DNA of 5,161 nucleotides from JBGPOS01 sp041488155 (GCA_041488155.1 JBGPOS010000140.1:1-5161); one strand, 5' to 3'; numbered from the stretch's first letter, positions 1 through 4,466 are shown. Notes: generated by a model not told the origin, from the sequence alone. Made by a program: numbers and translations.

Positions 1-316
1 AAGCTGTCGCTCTAAGCGAGCAGGCCTACGTCCCGGCGCACCGTACATCTCGAAGCCGGCACTAACCAGGCTTTGCGAACGTTTGCCCGATCCCCCGACG
101 TGGGGGCTGTCCGGGGTGGGCGGCTGCGCGAGCTGGGGCGCAATTACCGGTTCGGCACAACCCAAGGGGCTAGCCCCATGCCGCGAGGTCGGGATGATCC
201 GGGCTGGGGCGCGTTGACACTATCGCTGCCCGATCCGACACCTCACGGCGAAGACAACCGGTGGCGTAGGCTCGCCGGATTTACGACCGAGATCCGACCT
301 GGTGCCATGATCTCCA
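1..316. other. No convincing gene; upstream region of the acetyltransferase
   Basis: No reading frame here looks coding; the open frame from 73 to 369 has no recognisable motif and overlaps the acetyltransferase. The first 15 bases read K-L-S-L-stop in frame 1 and could be the tail of an upstream gene, but this cannot be supported. Two small dyads are visible: CCCCC/GGGGG around GACGT at 92-106, and a perfect 12-bp palindrome GGGGCTAGCCCC at 166-177. A perfect -35 hexamer TTGACA lies at 214-219, but no -10 element worth naming follows at 16-18 bases. It is only a weak candidate for the acetyltransferase promoter. Confidence 0.4.
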
Positions 317-808
317 ATGATGCCGGACAACCCGAATCCCAATTTTGCCCTGCGGTCGGCCCGCCCTGAAGATCGCCCGTTCCTCGTCGAGATGGCTAGG
401 CACGTATGCACGCTCGAAGGTCGGCCGCTGCCTGCTGCAGACGATCCCCAGGTCGTGGCGTTTCTGCCGGATTCGCCGGATGCGGCAGTTGTCGCTGTGG
501 ACGGGAGCGAACGGCGTCTCGGCGCGGTTTGGTGGGTGCTGCGCGAGCCGCCCCTGTTGCTCGATCCGGAGGGAAGCCCGCTCCCGGAGTTGGCCATAGC
601 CGTTGTTGAGGGCGAGCGCGGAAAGGGAATCGGCCGGGCGCTGCTCGACGCGCTTGTGGCGAGAGCGCGCGGCCGGTTTCCCTCGTTGGTGTTGAACGTG
701 CACCTTCTCAACCCCGCCGTCCGTCTCTACATGCGGGCAGGTTTCAAGGTTGCGTCGGCAGGACGAGGGTCGTACGGAGTCGCCATGAGTCTGCCCCTCG
801 ACCCATAG
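317..808 (+). CDS. GNAT-family N-acetyltransferase
   Basis: This 163-residue protein has the normal size of a single-domain GNAT enzyme, which moves an acetyl group from acetyl-CoA to an amine; its substrate cannot be read from the sequence. Motif A, the CoA pyrophosphate loop, is clear: a beta strand ELAIAVVEGE at 91-100 followed by R101-G-K-G104-I-G106, which matches the R/QxxGxG/A signature, and then a helix. Motif B follows as LNPAVRLYMRAGF (131-143), with the usual Asn, Tyr and Gly-Phe. The N-terminal third (RSARPEDRPFLVEMARHV) is the typical first strand and helix. There are two adjacent ATG codons, at 317 and 320, and no good Shine-Dalgarno sequence ahead of either, so the start could be three bases later. 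It appears to be a single-gene unit; the next gene on this strand is 385 bases away. Long antisense frames over it are shadows. The cytoplasmic acetyltransferase call is firm; a target would be a guess. Confidence 0.92.
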   Translation: MMPDNPNPNFALRSARPEDRPFLVEMARHVCTLEGRPLPAADDPQVVAFLPDSPDAAVVAVDGSERRLGAVWWVLREPPLLLDPEGSPLPELAIAVVEGERGKGIGRALLDALVARARGRFPSLVLNVHLLNPAVRLYMRAGFKVASAGRGSYGVAMSLPLDP

Positions 809-1028
809 CGTCGCTTCACTCGGGACATTCGCGACACCGGCGGATCGAACGGATCGCTCAGTCGCTCCAGCTTGCGCCCGGCTGGACCGACCCAGCGGCC
901 CTAGTTACTGGCGACGACGCTGAACCACAGCCATCCCAATCGGCTCCTTTCGCTCCACGAAGACGTCGGCGACCATTCATCACTCGAGGAGGGAGGGCCC
1001 GCCCTGCCGCTTCGGCGCGGGGCTGCCT

Positions 1029-1057
1029 GCGCCGGGGCGCGTGCCGCCGCCATCACC
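1029..1057 (+). repeat. Dispersed 29-bp direct repeat, copy 1
   Basis: This matches 3528-3556 at 25 of 29 positions without gaps: a 13-base exact block GCGCCGGGGCGCG, four differing bases, then a 12-base exact block GCCGCCATCACC. Looser similarity continues downstream in both places, with GGCTATT at 1078 and 3580 and ATGGCCC at 1092 and 3592. Both copies lie in gaps without genes. The nature of the element is unknown. Confidence 0.55.
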
Positions 1058-1178
1058 TACCGGTCGAGAGGCGGTGAGGCTATTCGAACGCATGGCCCTC
1101 CGATCAGCCGTGCTCGCCGTGCCCTCTCGATCCGCGCGGCCCAGACCGTCTGCGTACATGGCGCAGCACCGCGCGGCC

Positions 1179-1188
1179 GGAGGGGAGG
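1179..1188 (+). promoter_or_regulatory. Ribosome binding site that fixes a TTG start
   Basis: GGAGGGGAGG ends five bases before the TTG at 1194. It contains close matches to the Shine-Dalgarno consensus, while the upstream GTG at 1041 has no comparable site. It is the main reason for choosing the shorter 59-residue protein. Confidence 0.65.
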
Positions 1189-1193
1189 CAACA

Positions 1194-1373
1194 TTGAAGA
1201 CCAACGGTGAACGGGTCACCGCGACACTCGTCGACGCCCTCATGCAGAAGAGGTGGGTGGACGGCGTGACCGTTGAGCTGACGCCCGGCGGCGACAACCT
1301 AAAGGTCCAAGCTCGCCACCACGACGGCGAGGCGTACCGCTTCGTGGTCAAGATTCGTTGGCCGCACTACTGA
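1194..1373 (+). CDS. Small orphan protein, 59 residues, TTG start
   Basis: I do not recognise this protein. With the TTG start it begins M-K-T-N-G-E-R-V and ends I-R-W-P-H-Y. It has no signal peptide, membrane segment or cysteine pair, so it is probably cytosolic. The pattern suggests one helix (residues about 9-19, TATLVDALMQK) followed by three beta strands: GVTVELTP, LKVQARH and AYRFVVKIRW. The start was chosen for the purine-rich site at 1179-1188; a GTG at 1041 would add 51 low-complexity residues with no motif. The alternating hydrophobic strand pattern and GC-rich third positions argue that it is a real gene. It converges on the 84-residue gene with only 52 bases between stop codons, and the two share a hairpin that can serve as terminator for both. 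It might be a small regulatory or binding protein, but nothing here shows that. Confidence 0.6.
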   Translation: MKTNGERVTATLVDALMQKRWVDGVTVELTPGGDNLKVQARHHDGEAYRFVVKIRWPHY

Positions 1374-1392
1374 GCAACACACGCTGACGAAG

Positions 1393-1419
1393 GGAGGGCC
1401 TCCACGGGCGGGGCCCTCC
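1393..1419. terminator. Bidirectional hairpin between convergent genes
   Basis: GGAGGGCC at 1393-1400 pairs perfectly with GGCCCTCC at 1412-1419 around an 11-base loop; a G-T pair can add one more step. It lies exactly between the two convergent stop codons (1373 on +, 1426 on -). The T-tract is poor on either strand, so it would be a hairpin-only or helper terminator of the kind common in GC-rich actinobacteria. Confidence 0.6.
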
Positions 1420-1425
1420 TCTCGT

Positions 1426-1680
1426 TTACGGGGAGCCGGGCAGCGAACCCTCGTCCGCGATCACCATCGTCGCCTGACCGTCGCTGTGGACGAGGTCGAC
1501 CAAGTAGTGCGAGTCGAGCGCGGTCCAGCTGACCGTCAACTGCGCGTCCCACGGTCCGTCGATCGCGGGAGTCACGGGCAGAACGACCGGCGGCCCCTGC
1601 ACGATGGTGGGCGCGAACACCTTCGGCTCTGCCGAGATGAACGCCGGAAGTACCTGAGTGATGGATCCTTCGATTGCCAT
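1426..1680 (-). CDS. Small orphan protein, 84 residues, likely beta-rich
   Basis: I do not recognise this protein. The start is well supported: AAAGGAG ends six bases before the ATG. The chain is acidic and hydrophobic, with no cysteines and no signal peptide or membrane helix. It opens MAIEGSITQVLPAF, passes through a Pro/Val-rich stretch (TIVQGPPVVLPVTP, about 25-38), and continues with likely beta strands (AQLTVSWTAL, YLVDLVHS, ATMVIAD). That order suggests a small beta-sandwich or barrel, but no family is claimed. It lies 125 bases downstream of the nuclease-RAMA gene on the same strand and appears to have its own promoter (1720-1746). It may therefore be a separate unit or be read both ways. 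A functional link to the nuclease, for instance as a partner or inhibitor, is speculation based only on position. Confidence 0.72.
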   Translation of the reverse strand: MAIEGSITQVLPAFISAEPKVFAPTIVQGPPVVLPVTPAIDGPWDAQLTVSWTALDSHYLVDLVHSDGQATMVIADEGSLPGSP

Positions 1681-1692
1681 GCTGCTCTCCTT

Positions 1693-1708
1693 TAGACAGG
1701 TAGACAGG
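1693..1708 (-). repeat. Tandem 8-bp repeat in the leader of the 84-residue gene
   Basis: TAGACAGG occurs twice in direct succession (1693-1700 and 1701-1708, as read on the + strand). It sits between the proposed promoter and the ribosome binding site of the 84-residue gene. It could be an operator half-site pair or simply a short slippage duplication. Confidence 0.5.
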
Positions 1709-1719
1709 TCGCCGCTGAA

Positions 1720-1746
1720 ATCCTACGGAAGGGGTCTGACATTCAA
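1720..1746 (-). promoter_or_regulatory. Candidate promoter of the 84-residue gene
   Basis: On the minus strand, TTGAAT (1741-1746) is followed after 15 bases by TAGGAT (1720-1725), which matches TATAAT at four of six positions and fits the actinobacterial TAnnnT form. Spacing is shorter than ideal. A start near 1712 would give a leader of about 32 bases containing the tandem TAGACAGG repeat. Confidence 0.4.
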
Positions 1747-1805
1747 CGGGACCTCTTACGCCGGGGTGACGCTACGCGCATCGGTGGGAGTGAATCTTCG
1801 GCTGC

Positions 1806-2870
1806 CTAGGCGCGGTTCGCGCGTTCCTCCCACAGCTGCTTCCGGAGCCCGTCCATCTCGCGCAACTGCCCATCGGCGTCGTACTTCCAGAACGTCCACC
1901 CGTTCGTTGGAGCCCGTTTGTCCGCGCCGATGATCGACCGGCGAGCCATCATTCCCGCGACGGAAAGAGATCCGTAGATTTGCCCATCGAAGCTCACGCG
2001 CCCGTCGCTCTCAATCCGAGCGCGGAGCTGATGACCCTTGTACTGGCGGAAGAGGTCAACGGGTGGCGAGAGGAGCCCTGCGGACACGATGTCGCCGAGA
2101 GTTACTTCACCCCACGGCGTTCCTTGCCCGTATGTGTGGGGACCCTTTGTAGCAGCCCCCACCACGCGTTCGACGGCGGTCGTCGTCGTAAGCCGAGTCG
2201 CCGCTGATGGCTCGATGAGATAGGAGCGCAGCCGAGCGAGCGATGAGCGAACATCTTTGGGCGAAATCTCTGGCAGCCGCCGACGCAGGAGCCGCACGAG
2301 CCCGTCATCGGCCTCCGGCTCGAACAGCCCATCTAGCGCAGCCTGCACCTGTCGATCCACGAAGCTTTCCTGCCAGAGCGCCTCAAGCTCTGCGACGCTC
2401 TCCTTGGAGAGTAAGGCGAGCGTGTCCTCAGCGGCCCTGCCGTCCTCGTCGCGGAGCCGCACCTTGCGAAACAGTTTCTCCTCCACTGGCACACTCGCAT
2501 GCGCGTTGTAGATGCGGTACTCGTCGCCGTCCGTAAGCACGACCCACCGAACACCCGCTACCGCGGCATAGCCCATGATCTGATTCGCCCACCGGCGATC
2601 ATCGAGGTTTTGCCCTAACGCCTTCGCCTCGACGAACAACCGCGGTTGCCCATTCAGCAGCAGGGCATAGTCGACGGGCTTGTCCGACGAGCGAGGGCGG
2701 TATTCGAGATGCACCTCACGTAGGTCTTCCGTATCCCATCCCAAGGCGCGCAGGACCGGCCCTATAAGACCGGCCTTGGTGTTCTGCTCGCCGATGCTTT
2801 GGGACGAGTAGGAGCCGATGCGCTCGCGAACCTTCTGCACAACAACTTCGAGTGGCTCTTCGTTCGGCAC
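1806..2870 (-). CDS. HsdR N-terminal-like nuclease fused to a RAMA domain
   Basis: This 354-residue protein joins two domains. Residues about 1-150 match the nuclease domain found at the N-terminus of type I restriction R subunits, a PD-(D/E)xK fold. An early Glu (E28) precedes TKAGLIGPVLRALGW; the catalytic core is D67 in PVDYALLL and E81-A-K83 in LFVEAKALG. It is followed by Q97-I-M-G-Y and the strand pair VRWVVLTDGDEYRIYN, both typical of the family. A helical linker spans about 150-240. Residues about 253-333 match the RAMA domain (restriction enzyme and adenine methylase associated): LGDIVSAGLLSP, then SDGRVSFDG, YGSLSVAG and the signature NGWTFWKY. RAMA domains are thought to bind modified DNA, and the one in human MPND is reported to recognise N6-methyladenine. 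The protein lacks the helicase motor of HsdR, and no HsdM, HsdS or methylase is adjacent. The likely role is DNA cleavage guided by modification, but this is inference. The start is GTG at 2870: an in-frame stop lies 30 bases upstream with no other start between. There is no Shine-Dalgarno site, and TACTAT sits at -12 to -7, which suits leaderless expression. Confidence 0.9.
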   Translation of the reverse strand: MPNEEPLEVVVQKVRERIGSYSSQSIGEQNTKAGLIGPVLRALGWDTEDLREVHLEYRPRSSDKPVDYALLLNGQPRLFVEAKALGQNLDDRRWANQIMGYAAVAGVRWVVLTDGDEYRIYNAHASVPVEEKLFRKVRLRDEDGRAAEDTLALLSKESVAELEALWQESFVDRQVQAALDGLFEPEADDGLVRLLRRRLPEISPKDVRSSLARLRSYLIEPSAATRLTTTTAVERVVGAATKGPHTYGQGTPWGEVTLGDIVSAGLLSPPVDLFRQYKGHQLRARIESDGRVSFDGQIYGSLSVAGMMARRSIIGADKRAPTNGWTFWKYDADGQLREMDGLRKQLWEERANRA

Positions 2871-2876
2871 AACCGA

Positions 2877-2882
2877 ATAGTA
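2877..2882 (-). promoter_or_regulatory. Possible -10 element for leaderless nuclease mRNA
   Basis: On the minus strand, TACTAT occupies exactly -12 to -7 relative to the GTG start at 2870 and matches TAnnnT. With no Shine-Dalgarno sequence nearby, the mRNA could begin at the start codon. No convincing -35 element was found. Confidence 0.35.
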
Positions 2883-2912
2883 GAACCATGGCGACCCCTA
2901 CGCATCGCTCGC

Positions 2913-2942
2913 TTGACTGCGACTCTGGCCGCGGTCGATAGT
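2913..2942 (+). promoter_or_regulatory. Candidate sigma-70-type promoter reading toward the cyclase remnant
   Basis: TTGACT (2913-2918, five of six consensus bases) is followed after 18 bases by GATAGT (2937-2942, four of six). Transcription would start near 2949, just ahead of the strong AAGGAGG site at 2951-2957. A palindrome overlaps the last -10 base and the start point. Confidence 0.5.
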
Positions 2943-2955
2943 CCTTCTAGAAGGA
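2942..2955. promoter_or_regulatory. 14-bp perfect palindrome, possible operator
   Basis: TCCTTCTAGAAGGA is a perfect inverted repeat. It begins at the last base of the proposed -10 element and covers the predicted transcription start and the first part of the ribosome binding site. That position would let a dimeric repressor block the rightward promoter. A palindrome of this length has a modest chance of arising by accident in a window this size. Confidence 0.4.
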
Positions 2956-2959
2956 GGGC

Positions 2960-3465
2960 TTGTTCTGTGGGCCTGTTCGTGCGTGTTGCGTGGTGGAAGA
3001 TGTCGGAGCCGGACCGCGTGGAGATGGTCGAGGCTTTGCTGAGACACCGCGCCATCATGCTCGGAGGGACCTGGTGGAACGCCATCACGCGGTCGTCCGC
3101 GCGATGATCGCTCGCTACCGCGGAGAGGAGATCGAGACCGCAGGCGACGGGTTCTTCGCTACGTTCGACGGACCCGCCCGGGGCGTGCGATGCGCGCAGC
3201 AGATCGCCGACGCGGTGCGAGCTCTCGGCCTGGAGGTGCGCTTAGGCGTTCATACCGGCGAGGTGCAGACGATCGACAGGAAGGCCGGCGGGCTCGTGTA
3301 GTGATCGGAGCTCGCGTCGGCGCTCTCGCTAGCGCCTCCGAAGTCCTCGTGTCGCAGACCGTCAAGGACTTGACCGCTGGGTCTGGTCTCGAGTTCGAAG
3401 ATGCCGGCGAGCACGAGCTGAAGGGCGTCCCCGACCGCTGGCACCTGTACCGACTGGTGAAGTAG
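2960..3465 (+). pseudogene. Decayed class III adenylate/guanylate cyclase catalytic domain
   Basis: Recognisable homology starts near 3062 with RRDLVERHHAVV and continues through AGDGFFATFDGPARGVRCA, LEVRLGVHTGEV and, in another frame, VVIGARVGALASASEVLVS, TVKDLTAGSGLEFEDAGEHE and LKGVPDRWHLYRLVK. This is the C-terminal catalytic domain of a class III nucleotide cyclase, which makes cyclic AMP or GMP from the triphosphate. The Asp of AGDGF (second metal ligand) and the Arg of GARV (transition state) remain. Frame 2 ends at a TAG at 3299, and the domain resumes at once in frame 1 with GTA-GTG-ATC. Restoring one lost base near 3298 joins the halves with family-like spacing (GGL-V-V-V-IGARV). 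The N-terminal segment with the first metal-binding Asp (LFTDIVGST in relatives) is not recognisable in any frame, and the LGDRRW stretch seems deleted. The upstream part (2960-3061) is unlike the family. It is almost certainly inactive. A sequencing error could explain the frameshift but not the lost N-terminus. Confidence 0.82.
2967..3107 (+). CDS. Possible 46-residue ORF at the head of the cyclase remnant
   Basis: A GTG at 2967 lies nine bases after AAGGAGG and opens a short frame beginning MGLFVRVAWWKM and containing VEMVEALLRHRAIMLGG. It ends at 3107, inside the cyclase remnant and in a different frame. The start signals are better here than in the cyclase frame (TTG at 2960, only two bases from AAGGAGG). 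The beginning faintly resembles the first strand and helix of small alpha-beta-barrel monooxygenase-like proteins, so this may be the head of another gene joined to cyclase sequence by deletion. It may equally be chance. No function is assigned. Confidence 0.25.
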   Translation: MGLFVRVAWWKMSEPDRVEMVEALLRHRAIMLGGTWWNAITRSSAR

Positions 3466-3527
3466 GTCACTCCGCTCAGGTGACCTCAGGGACGGAAAGC
3501 CCCCCGGGCCGTATCGGTCGGCCACCC

Positions 3528-3556
3528 GCGCCGGGGCGCGCGAGGCCGCCATCACC
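3528..3556 (+). repeat. Dispersed 29-bp direct repeat, copy 2
   Basis: This is the partner of 1029-1057, with 25 of 29 identical positions in two exact blocks of 13 and 12 bases. It lies 63 bases after the cyclase remnant stop and is followed at once by the hairpin pair. A looser match to the region after copy 1 continues to about 3598. Confidence 0.55.
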
Positions 3557-3571
3557 AAGAACGACAGCCAT

Positions 3572-3594
3572 CATCGGGCGGCTATTGCCCGATG
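3572..3594. terminator. Perfect 8-bp hairpin, possible terminator
   Basis: CATCGGGC (3572-3579) pairs with GCCCGATG (3587-3594) around a seven-base loop GGCTATT, with a possible extra T-G pair. A second stem, TGGCCC/GGGCCA (3593-3598 with 3610-3615), overlaps it by two bases, so the two may compete. No T-run follows. It lies between the cyclase remnant and the 3' end of the opposite gene, so it may stop transcripts from both sides. Confidence 0.4.
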
Positions 3595-3723
3595 GCCCGA
3601 GCACGCAAAGGGCCAGGCTCTCCCACCTTCTCGGTTCCGCCAACGCTAATTTGGGTTTCTAAAAGAATTGGTCTGGACGATTGGCGCTACGCGTACGGTT
3701 CGCCGCGGAGCAGTGCAGGCGAG

Positions 3724-4317
3724 CTACACCTCCGCCGGCCCGCCTCGTGCGACGACGAGACCGGCGTCCCAACCGGGCGCTCGACCTCCGGATGGCGGCT
3801 GGAGCCGGTCGGTGTCCACGCCAGCACGCACAAGCAGCCACGAGATCAGCGAGTTGGAGTTCCACATGTCGCCAGTGTGCAGCTCGTCTCGGCCCCACAC
3901 GGGGGTTGGGACGGACGGCACCAGATCGAGGACCCGCTGCGCGCGAGCGAGGTCGTCCGCGACGCGGACCGGGCTCGATACCGCCTCGCTCGCATCGGGG
4001 ATGGAGCCTCCGCTCCATCGGCGGATCTCGTAGCGAAACAGTCGGAACCGTCCGGCACATCTTGTCCCGACCGGACCCTCGGCGACGACGCCACGCTCTC
4101 GTCCCCGCTGGTCCCGGATTGGCGCGGACTCGATGACGAAACGGCCGTCGGGGACGTCGACCTCAAGGGCGGAATGGTAGAGAGCGCAGCGGGGGCGACG
4201 CTCCATGAAGGCTTTGATCGCCTCGTAGACCATCCCATTCAATCGGACCACTTGGCCGCCCGCGCCCAAAGGAATCCAGTAGAGGTCGACTGCTCCGGGC
4301 GCGGGCGTGGACGACAT
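3724..4317 (-). CDS. Conserved actinobacterial-type protein of unknown function, 197 residues
   Basis: The sequence looks like a conserved family I associate with Thermoleophilia and related actinobacteria, but I know no assigned function. Notable segments in order are VDLYWIPLGAGG (10-21), LYHSALEVDVPDGRFVIE (46-63), RGVVAEGPVG (75-84), FRLFRYEIRRW (91-101), VPTPVWGRDEL (136-146), MWNSNSLISWLL (151-162) and SGGRAPGWDAGL (176-187). A His-containing strand followed by a later Asn-Ser-Asn-Ser helix start resembles the layout of permuted papain-like proteins (LRAT/PPPDE type), where the later motif is Asn-Cys. Here Ser would replace Cys, so this is a tentative idea. There is no signal peptide or membrane helix. 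The start at 4317 is the first in frame after a stop ten bases upstream (TAG-GCT-GCA-AGG-ATG). AAGG abuts the ATG too closely to be a normal binding site, and TAGGCT at -12 to -7 fits leaderless expression. It is divergent from the 90-residue gene. Confidence 0.85.
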   Translation of the reverse strand: MSSTPAPGAVDLYWIPLGAGGQVVRLNGMVYEAIKAFMERRPRCALYHSALEVDVPDGRFVIESAPIRDQRGRERGVVAEGPVGTRCAGRFRLFRYEIRRWSGGSIPDASEAVSSPVRVADDLARAQRVLDLVPSVPTPVWGRDELHTGDMWNSNSLISWLLVRAGVDTDRLQPPSGGRAPGWDAGLVVARGGPAEV

Positions 4318-4323
4318 CCTTGC

Positions 4324-4329
4324 AGCCTA
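4324..4329 (-). promoter_or_regulatory. Possible -10 element for leaderless mRNA of the 197-residue gene
   Basis: On the minus strand, TAGGCT lies exactly at -12 to -7 relative to the ATG at 4317 and matches TAnnnT. This is the same arrangement as at the nuclease gene. No -35 element is obvious. Confidence 0.35.
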
Positions 4330-4442
4330 CAAATGGGCCCAGCGTGACGCTGGAAGCGCCACCGGCTCCGTTCGTTGTAGGCCTGCTCGTAGGCGAGAAC
4401 CTCGACGTCGCTCGCCCCGTAGGGCGGCCAAGGCAGTTTGAC
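4326..4442 (-). other. Coding-like open frame, possible gene remnant
   Basis: A minus-strand frame, open from 4505 to 4239, contains about 39 residues that look coding: LPWPPYGASDVEVLAYEQ followed by AYNERSRWRFQRHAGP. Third positions are mostly G or C, and the residues form a plausible helix rich in aromatic and charged side chains. The remainder of the frame (RPRPRPEQSTST) is not convincing and overlaps the 197-residue gene. The only in-frame starts are an ATG at 4505 and a GTG at 4460, neither with a ribosome binding site. It may be a remnant of a gene or a chance frame in GC-rich DNA. Confidence 0.25.
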
Positions 4443-4466
4443 AGGACACGGCCCCAGCACAATACT
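4438..4466 (+). promoter_or_regulatory. Sigma-70-type promoter of the 90-residue gene
   Basis: TTGACA (4438-4443, perfect) and AATACT (4461-4466, four of six) are separated by 17 bases, the ideal spacing. Transcription would start near 4473 and give a leader of roughly 48 bases before the TTG start at 4521. Confidence 0.65.

Larger units (their letters stand above)
809..1193. other. Long gap with no recognised gene
   Basis: These 385 bases between the acetyltransferase and the 59-residue gene show no convincing coding region. The frame of the 59-residue protein stays open back to a GTG at 1041. However, the extra 51 residues are rich in Pro, Arg and Ser, show no motif, and end next to a much better start signal. 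The gap contains GC-rich self-complementary stretches near 990-1040. It also holds one copy of a 29-base imperfect direct repeat (1029-1057) whose partner lies at 3528-3556. I see no clear promoter for the downstream gene. Confidence 0.5.
3466..3723. other. Gap between cyclase remnant and 197-residue gene
   Basis: No gene is visible in these 258 bases. They contain the second copy of the 29-bp repeat (3528-3556), two neighbouring hairpins (3572-3615) and a short AT-rich patch at 3645-3671 (9 G/C of 27 bases) that stands out from the surroundings. The plus-strand frame running from 3592 to 4347 is antisense to the 197-residue gene and is not credited. Confidence 0.5.

Noticed and set aside
220..711. 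163-residue and 140-residue minus-strand proteins over the acetyltransferase
   Set aside because: The plus strand carries clear GNAT motifs; the minus frames are rich in Arg, Ser and Pro and have no motif.
1041..1193. N-terminal extension of the 59-residue protein to a GTG at 1041
   Set aside because: The added residues are low-complexity Pro/Arg/Ser sequence with no ribosome binding site, whereas the TTG at 1194 has an excellent one.
2960..3465. Pycsar-like defence: a nucleotide cyclase next to a nuclease
   Set aside because: The cyclase lacks its first metal-binding segment and is frameshifted. Its surviving motifs are of the common signalling type, it is divergent from the nuclease, and no cyclic-nucleotide-binding effector is present.
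3159..3558. Minus-strand frames over the cyclase remnant
   Set aside because: They are antisense shadows; the cyclase motifs on the plus strand explain the open frames.
3595..3660. tRNA-like region near the GGTTCCGCC string
   Set aside because: No cloverleaf could be drawn: no matching acceptor stem and no proper T-loop sequence.
3592..4347. 251-residue plus-strand protein
   Set aside because: It lies antisense to the 197-residue gene and has no recognisable motif. Its composition is what antisense frames in GC-rich DNA give.
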